Below are positions 59,455 to 64,000 of a stretch of 64,000 bases of DNA, piece after piece. The DNA is from Paraplanobispora takensis. GTDB lineage: Bacteria > Actinomycetota > Actinomycetes > Streptosporangiales > Streptosporangiaceae. The notes beneath the pieces are model-generated. The model saw only the letters and a list, made by a program, of their open reading frames with translations, did no database searches and was not told the origin of the DNA. Position 1 is the stretch's first letter, and every line of letters starts with the position of its first letter. The position numbers and the translations under genes are program-made. The DNA lies in contig NZ_BOOK01000034.1 of assembly GCF_016863195.1 (NCBI RefSeq), positions 85,767-149,766 on the forward strand, given 5' to 3'.

Positions 59455-60546
59455 GTGATCACTCGGATCGAGATCGACGGGTTCAAGTCATTCTTGGACT
59501 TCGAGCTCGACGTGCCGCCGTTCCTCGCACTGGTCGGGCCCAACGCCAGCGGCAAGTCGAACCTGTTCGACGCCCTCGGGTTCGTCGCGGACGAGGTGGG
59601 CGGGCCCGGCGGGCTGATCGGCGTGCGCAGGGGATCCCCGCACGAGCAGTTCCACCGGGTCGCCGAGGGCCCGGCCGTCCCCGGGTTCACCGTCGCGGTG
59701 GAGGCGCTGGTCGCCCCGGAGCCCGGCGCGCTGCTTCCGGTGCGCTTCGACACGGGCGCGGAGATGGTCCTGCGGATCCCGCGTTCCAGCGGGGCGGTCG
59801 TCAGCCACGTGGCCCGGCGGCTGCCCGAGGAGCTGCTGGAGCTCATGGTCGCCGATCCGGACCCGGAGGGCACGCCGCGCCGCACGGTCGCGGCCTGGCG
59901 CAGATACGCCCCCGAGCCGCGCGCCATGCGCGGGCGGTGCTCCCCGGCCGACCGCGGTCCGCTGGCCGCCGACGGCGGGAACCTCGCCGCGGTGCTGGGG
60001 CGGATGTCGGGTACGGCCGCGCTTGCCGACCTCACCGCCGACCTCGCCGCGCTGGTCCCCGACGTGGCCGCGACGGTGCCCCGCCTGGAGCGGGGCCAGT
60101 GGTCCTTCGACCTGGTGCTGGACGGGCAGGGGCCGGTCCCGGCCGCGCTGCTGTCGGACGGGACCCTGCGGGTCCTGGGACTCCTGGCGGCCCTGCACGA
60201 CCCGGACCACCCGGTCACGCTCCTGGTGGAGGAGGTCGAGAACGGCGTGCACCCCGGCCGCCTGGGCGAGCTGCTGCGCCGGGTCCGGCGGCGGGTCACC
60301 GAGCCGGGCGGGGCGGAGCCGTACCGGCAGGTCATCCTGACCAGCCACTCGCCGGTGGTGGTGGCCGAGCTCTACCGGACCGCCCCGGAGGCTCTGACCT
60401 TCCTGGAGGCCGTGGTGCGGGTCGACCCCGGCAACGACCGGGTCTCCCGGGTGACGGTTGCCAAGCCCGTCCAGCCGGACGGCGAGCCGGGCACGTTCGT
60501 CTCGCCCCGGCAGGTCCGCCGGTACCTCGGCGCGGCGGCGGCATGA
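59455..60546 (+). CDS. AAA_15/AAA_21-type (RecF/OLD-like) ATPase
   Basis: A 363-residue ABC/SMC-type ATPase. Walker A is [17 protein letters not shown] (residues about 22-38), an ABC-like signature is [16 protein letters not shown], Walker B is [14 protein letters not shown], and the switch is [13 protein letters not shown]. Opens [22 protein letters not shown], as in OLD, PARIS AriA and RloA-type proteins. No TOPRIM domain in this protein; the next gene may supply it. GTG start. Stop overlaps the next gene (ATGA). Function as defence ATPase is inference. Confidence 0.88.
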   Translation: MITRIEIDGFKSFLDFELDVPPFLALVGPNASGKSNLFDALGFVADEVGGPGGLIGVRRGSPHEQFHRVAEGPAVPGFTVAVEALVAPEPGALLPVRFDTGAEMVLRIPRSSGAVVSHVARRLPEELLELMVADPDPEGTPRRTVAAWRRYAPEPRAMRGRCSPADRGPLAADGGNLAAVLGRMSGTAALADLTADLAALVPDVAATVPRLERGQWSFDLVLDGQGPVPAALLSDGTLRVLGLLAALHDPDHPVTLLVEEVENGVHPGRLGELLRRVRRRVTEPGGAEPYRQVILTSHSPVVVAELYRTAPEALTFLEAVVRVDPGNDRVSRVTVAKPVQPDGEPGTFVSPRQVRRYLGAAAA

Positions 60547-61106
60547 ACCGCCCGCTGGTCCCGGGCCTGGTCACGGGGGTGGAGGGGGACGGCTTCCTGG
60601 CCGCGCTGATCCCCCGGCAACTGCGCGGGCTGCTGCGGGAGTCGCCGTACGTGGTGGACGTGGAGACCACGCGGACCGTCCCGTGCGAGCGCGACCGGAC
60701 GGTCGCGGCGCTGGAGGAGCTCGCGGCCGACTGTCATCTGATCTTCGCGCACGACCGGGGCCGGGAGCGCGGCAGGCCGGACGGCGTCCGCTACCACTCG
60801 CACTATCTGGTGCCGGTGGTCGCCCTGGGCGACACCGAGGCATGGCCGCTGGCCGACCCGGGAGTGTGGGAGCGGCTGGAGGGGGGCGACCTGGCGGGGC
60901 TGCCCGCCAGGCCCGCCGACGTCGAGCGGATCGCCTATCCCCGGGACGTCATGGCGGCGGCCGCCCCGCGCAGGGGCCGGCCGGTCGGCGACTACTTCGA
61001 CTACATCGGACGAAACATCGACCTCGATGTCCTGGCCCAGGTCCCCGCGTACGCGGAGTGGGTCGCGGAGACGAGGAACGCATTGAAGGGACTTGGTTAC
61101 CTGTGA
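60543..61106 (+). CDS. TOPRIM/DUF4276-like partner of AAA ATPase
   Basis: A 187-residue protein. [20 protein letters not shown] resembles the first TOPRIM motif (V-E-G, then hydrophobic helix). [15 protein letters not shown] provides acidic residues after a beta strand, and [21 protein letters not shown] matches the EAW-x-L-A-D segment that I associate with DUF4276 proteins, usual partners of AAA_21 ATPases. It starts inside the ATPase stop (ATGA) and ends inside the gatB start (GTGA). It may be a nuclease subunit. Assignment is from memory of motifs, not a search. Confidence 0.6.
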   Translation: MNRPLVPGLVTGVEGDGFLAALIPRQLRGLLRESPYVVDVETTRTVPCERDRTVAALEELAADCHLIFAHDRGRERGRPDGVRYHSHYLVPVVALGDTEAWPLADPGVWERLEGGDLAGLPARPADVERIAYPRDVMAAAAPRRGRPVGDYFDYIGRNIDLDVLAQVPAYAEWVAETRNALKGLGYL

Positions 61107-62611
61107 GCAGCACAGCTACGCTCATGCCGTACGACGAGGCGCTGGGACGCTTCGAGCCGGTGCTGGGCCTGGAGACGCACATCGAGCTGGGCACGGCCTC
61201 GAAGATGTTCTGCGGCTGCCCGACGACCTTCGGGGCGCCGCCGAACACCCATGCCTGCCCGGTCTGCCTGGCGCTGCCCGGCTCGCTGCCGGTGGCCAAC
61301 GCCACCGCGATCGAGTCGACCATCCGCATCGGCCTGGCGCTGAACTGCTCCATCGCCGAGTGGTGCCGCTTCGCCCGGAAGAACTACTTCTATCCGGACA
61401 TGCCGAAGAACTACCAGATCAGCCAGTACGACGAGCCGCTCTGCTTCGACGGCTACCTCGACGTCGAGGTGAACGGCGAGATCGTCAGGGTCGAGATCGA
61501 GCGGGTGCACCTGGAGGAGGACACCGGCAAGTCCACCCACGTGGGCGGCTCCACCGGCCGCATCCACGGCGCCGACTACTCCATCGTCGACTACAACCGC
61601 GCGGGCATCCCGCTGGTGGAGATCGTCACCAAGCCCATCACGGGCACCGACCGGCTCGCCCCCGAGGTCGCCCGCGCCTACGCCACCGAGCTGCGCGAGG
61701 TCATGCGCGCCCTGGGCGTCTCCGACGTGCGCATGGAGGAGGGCTCCATGCGGTGCGACGTCAACGTCTCCCTCATGCCGCGCGGCTCCTCCGAGTGGGG
61801 CACCCGCACCGAGACCAAGAACGTCAACTCGCTGCGCAGCGTCGAGCGCGCGGTCCGCAGCGAGATCGAGCGCCAGGCCGGCATCCTGGCCGAGGGCGGC
61901 CGGATCATCCAGGAGACCCGCCACTTCCACGAGGACACCGGCACCACCACCTCGGGCCGGTCCAAGGAGGAGGCGCAGGACTACCGCTACTTCCCCGAGC
62001 CCGACCTGGTGCCGATCGCCCCGGACCGCGCGTGGGTGGCCGAGCTGAAGGCGGCCCTGCCCGAGCTGCCGCGGGTCAAGCGCAAGCGGCTCCAGCAGGA
62101 GTGGGGCGTGTCCGACCTGGACATGGAGGCCATGCACAACGCCGACGCCATCGACCTGGTCGAGGCGACGGTGTCGGCCGGCGCGCCGCCCGCCGACGCC
62201 CGCAAGTGGTGGATGGGCGAGCTGGCCCGCCGGGCCAACGAGGCCGGGGTCCCGCTGAGCGCGCTGGCCATCACCCCCGACCAGATCGCGCGGGTGTGCG
62301 CGATGGTCGCCGGGGGCGCGCTCAACGACAAGCTGGCCCGCCAGGTGCTGGAGGGCGTGCTGAACGGCGAGGGCTCCCCGGACGAGGTGGTCGCCGCCCG
62401 CGGCCTGCAGATCGTCAACGACGAGGGCGAGCTGTCGGCGATCATCGACCAGGTGCTGGCCGACAACGCCGACGCGGCCGACAAGGTCCGCAGCGGCAAG
62501 ATCGCCGCGGTCGGCGCCCTGGTCGGCGGCGTCATGAAGGCCAGCCGCGGCAAGGCCGACGCCGGCCGGGCCCGCGAGCTGATCCTGGACAAGCTCGGCG
62601 TCTCGGAGTAA
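61103..62611 (+). CDS. gatB: Asp-tRNA(Asn)/Glu-tRNA(Gln) amidotransferase subunit B
   Basis: A 502-residue tRNA-binding kinase subunit. Hallmarks: [100 protein letters not shown]-terminal YqeY-like helical domain complete. GTG at 61103 overlaps the upstream stop as GTGA. It therefore depends on translation of the TOPRIM-like gene. Confidence 0.96.
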   Translation: MSSTATLMPYDEALGRFEPVLGLETHIELGTASKMFCGCPTTFGAPPNTHACPVCLALPGSLPVANATAIESTIRIGLALNCSIAEWCRFARKNYFYPDMPKNYQISQYDEPLCFDGYLDVEVNGEIVRVEIERVHLEEDTGKSTHVGGSTGRIHGADYSIVDYNRAGIPLVEIVTKPITGTDRLAPEVARAYATELREVMRALGVSDVRMEEGSMRCDVNVSLMPRGSSEWGTRTETKNVNSLRSVERAVRSEIERQAGILAEGGRIIQETRHFHEDTGTTTSGRSKEEAQDYRYFPEPDLVPIAPDRAWVAELKAALPELPRVKRKRLQQEWGVSDLDMEAMHNADAIDLVEATVSAGAPPADARKWWMGELARRANEAGVPLSALAITPDQIARVCAMVAGGALNDKLARQVLEGVLNGEGSPDEVVAARGLQIVNDEGELSAIIDQVLADNADAADKVRSGKIAAVGALVGGVMKASRGKADAGRARELILDKLGVSE

Positions 62612-62636
62612 CCCGCCGGGGACCGCGTCCCCGGAG

Positions 62637-62687
62637 CGGCCCGCCCGCCGGTCCGCCCGCCCGGCGGGGCCGGACCCGGGCGGGCCG
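62637..62687. terminator. Bidirectional terminator between gatB and ompA-like gene
   Basis: Perfect 11-bp arms CGGCCCGCCCG/CGGGCGGGCCG enclose a second helix GGTCCG/CGGACC. Located between convergent 3' ends, touching the OmpA-like stop. Confidence 0.6.
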
Positions 62688-63266
62688 TCAACGGGAGAAG
62701 GTGATCTCCACACGCCGGTTCTTCGCGCGGCCCTTCGGGTTGTCGACGACCCAGCCGTGCTCGTCGGTCATCGTGTCGGCCGCCACCGGGACGGCGGCGC
62801 CGTGGCCCTCGACGGCGAAGGTGATGCCCGCCCCCTCCACCAGGGGGGCCAGTGCCCGCTCCACCGCCTTCGCGCGCCTGAGGGAGAGGGCGAGGTTGTA
62901 GGCGTCGTCGCCCCTGGCGTCGGTGTGGCCGTCGATCCGGATCCGCCTGCCGCCCGCCTCCTGCTTGAGCACGGTGGCGGCGCGGGCCAGCTGCTCCCCG
63001 GCCTTCGCCGTGAGCGTGGCCTTGTCGAAGGCGAACAGGACGTCGGCCGCCATCGTGATCCTGCTCCTGGCGGGGGTGTCCGCGTCGATGATCGACTCGT
63101 TCAGGTCGCTGACGCGGAGCTCGATGTCGACCACCGGCGCGTGGACGTCGACGACGGGCGCCCGCGCGGGCGGCCCCGGCGTGGGGCCGGGGCCCTGGGT
63201 GGGAGCGGGAGAGGGGGTGAGGACGGCCAGCCCCACGGCCAGCGCGGCGCTAACCGAGCGGAACAT
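62688..63266 (-). CDS. Secreted OmpA C-terminal-domain (peptidoglycan-binding) protein
   Basis: A 192-residue protein. N-terminal hydrophobic signal (1-22), Pro-rich spacer, then an OmpA-like domain (about 75-190): VLFAFDKATLTAKAGEQLARAA, IRIDGHTDARGDDAYNLALSLRRAKAVERAL, KNRRVEITFSR. The Asp and Arg for binding diaminopimelate are in place (TDARG, NRRVEI). It overlaps the upstream lipoprotein gene by 17 bp, so the two are coupled. Confidence 0.88.
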   Translation of the reverse strand: MFRSVSAALAVGLAVLTPSPAPTQGPGPTPGPPARAPVVDVHAPVVDIELRVSDLNESIIDADTPARSRITMAADVLFAFDKATLTAKAGEQLARAATVLKQEAGGRRIRIDGHTDARGDDAYNLALSLRRAKAVERALAPLVEGAGITFAVEGHGAAVPVAADTMTDEHGWVVDNPKGRAKNRRVEITFSR

Positions 63267-63828
63267 TCTTGAACGTTCCCGCCCGCGGAATGAACACGTC
63301 CACTGTGCCGACGTCCGCCGGAGGGGCGGCGAACGTGGCGGAGAACACGATCGTCCTGTCCGTGTCGATCTCCACGAGACCGGAGCTGCACAGGCACTTG
63401 CCCTCCGCGTCCGTGGCCACCAGATGCTTCCTGGCGTTCTTGGTGTCGACGAGATAGACGCCGTCCACCGTGGGCGTGTCGGAGGGAACGGCGGAGAACG
63501 TGCTCCCCACGTCCCACCCGCTGGCGCGATCGTGCTCCAGGACGGTCGCCGCGAAGTTGACCGTGATCAGCTTCTCCTGCCGCTGAACGGCGTACAGGTC
63601 GACGCGGACCTTGTACCAGTTGTTCCCGGTGATCTCCCGGCTGCCGATGACCTGCTCGGCCGGGAGGCTCGCCGCCGCCGAGGGCGAGAGCGAGGGAGAG
63701 CGCGGGGATGCGGGCGGGCTCGACGCGGCCTGGGCGGGCGGGGCGGGAGGTCCGGCCGGGGAGTCCTGGGCGAGCCGGCAGCCCGCGGTCAGCAGTGCCG
63801 CCCCGACCAGAACCGAGATCTTCTTCAT
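63250..63828 (-). CDS. Lipoprotein of unknown function
   Basis: A 192-residue lipoprotein. MKKISVLVGAALLTAGC has a lipobox LTAGC. A Pro/Ser/Ala-rich linker follows, then a domain of about 120 residues (NNWYKVRVDLYAVQRQEKLITVNFAATVLEHDR...) resembling secreted DUF4352-like beta sandwiches. ATG 63828 has AAGG 5 nt upstream; ATG 63840 is an alternative. It overlaps the OmpA-like gene and may act with it at the cell wall. Confidence 0.75.
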   Translation of the reverse strand: MKKISVLVGAALLTAGCRLAQDSPAGPPAPPAQAASSPPASPRSPSLSPSAAASLPAEQVIGSREITGNNWYKVRVDLYAVQRQEKLITVNFAATVLEHDRASGWDVGSTFSAVPSDTPTVDGVYLVDTKNARKHLVATDAEGKCLCSSGLVEIDTDRTIVFSATFAAPPADVGTVDVFIPRAGTFKNVPLG

Positions 63829-64000
63829 GGCGACCTTCATGACGACACGAGGCTAGTGCGATGTCGCCCGGCAGACGTCAACCCGGGATTGAAGATCGTT
63901 CTCCACTTTCCGCGGTACGGTCCCGGCGGGGGTCAACCCTCCGCGGTATCTCCGGCGGGACCGGTGAGAACCGCCGGAGATTGTCGCGCGCCCGGTTGTT

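Overview
The window is about 64 kb of chromosome from a very GC-rich, high-GC Gram-positive actinomycete. Codons are dominated by G/C third positions, GTG and TTG starts are common, and stop/start overlaps (GTGA, ATGA) are frequent. The gene content (GlgE pathway, MetE-like protein, LigA, GatCAB, multi-membrane-segment Ser/Thr kinases, CBM2 chitinase, secreted S8 protease) fits a Streptosporangiaceae-type actinobacterium; that family assignment is inference. I see no rRNA, tRNA, insertion sequence, prophage or CRISPR array. This is a core/semi-core chromosomal segment.

Layout. 0-8 kb: cell-surface and secretion genes (partial SppA-type peptidase, S8 protease, a SipW-type signal peptidase with a TasA/camelysin-like substrate, a CBM2-GH18 chitinase under a perfect palindrome), then a divergent HxlR regulator/NAD(P) oxidoreductase pair. 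8-27 kb: an alpha-glucan/trehalose region. glgE, treS, mak and glgB lie on the minus strand, divergent from glgP; a debranching-type glycosidase and a GT4 glycosyltransferase follow. A two-gene, apparently split copper amine oxidase sits between mak and glgB. 21-24 kb: a secreted amidase and a small membrane protein. 27-32.7 kb: enoyl-CoA hydratase, then a tightly overlapping set (coiled-coil protein, PP-loop ATPase-like protein, M55 D-aminopeptidase, Tat-exported flavin amine oxidase), then a YbaK-like deacylase. 32.8-38.7 kb: three tandem Ser/Thr protein kinases with unusual membrane C-termini. 39-41 kb: etfBA. 41-45.5 kb: MFS exporter with TetR regulator, cysteine desulfurase, FG-GAP repeat protein. 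45.7-50.9 kb: ABC ATPase with membrane partner, hypothetical protein, mnmA, MBL-fold protein. 51-62.6 kb: MetE-like protein, small secreted Cys-rich protein, ligA, GGDEF-EAL protein, and gatC-gatA-[AAA ATPase]-[TOPRIM/DUF4276-like]-gatB. The window ends with a lipoprotein and an OmpA-domain protein.

How the genes work together. GlgP, TreS, Mak, GlgE and GlgB together can interconvert trehalose, maltose, maltose-1-phosphate and branched alpha-glucan. Cysteine desulfurase and MnmA form a sulfur-relay pair for tRNA 2-thiouridine, separated here by five genes. GatCAB makes Gln-tRNA(Gln)/Asn-tRNA(Asn).

The most unusual items are: (i) the two-gene copper amine oxidase with an altered cofactor motif; (ii) the AAA ATPase/TOPRIM-like pair, a candidate defence module, wired between gatA and gatB with a translation-coupling overlap to gatB; (iii) the coupled peptide/amine-oxidation operon containing a 14-codon bridging micro-ORF; (iv) three adjacent kinases, two of which share a multi-membrane-segment C-terminal domain instead of PASTA repeats.
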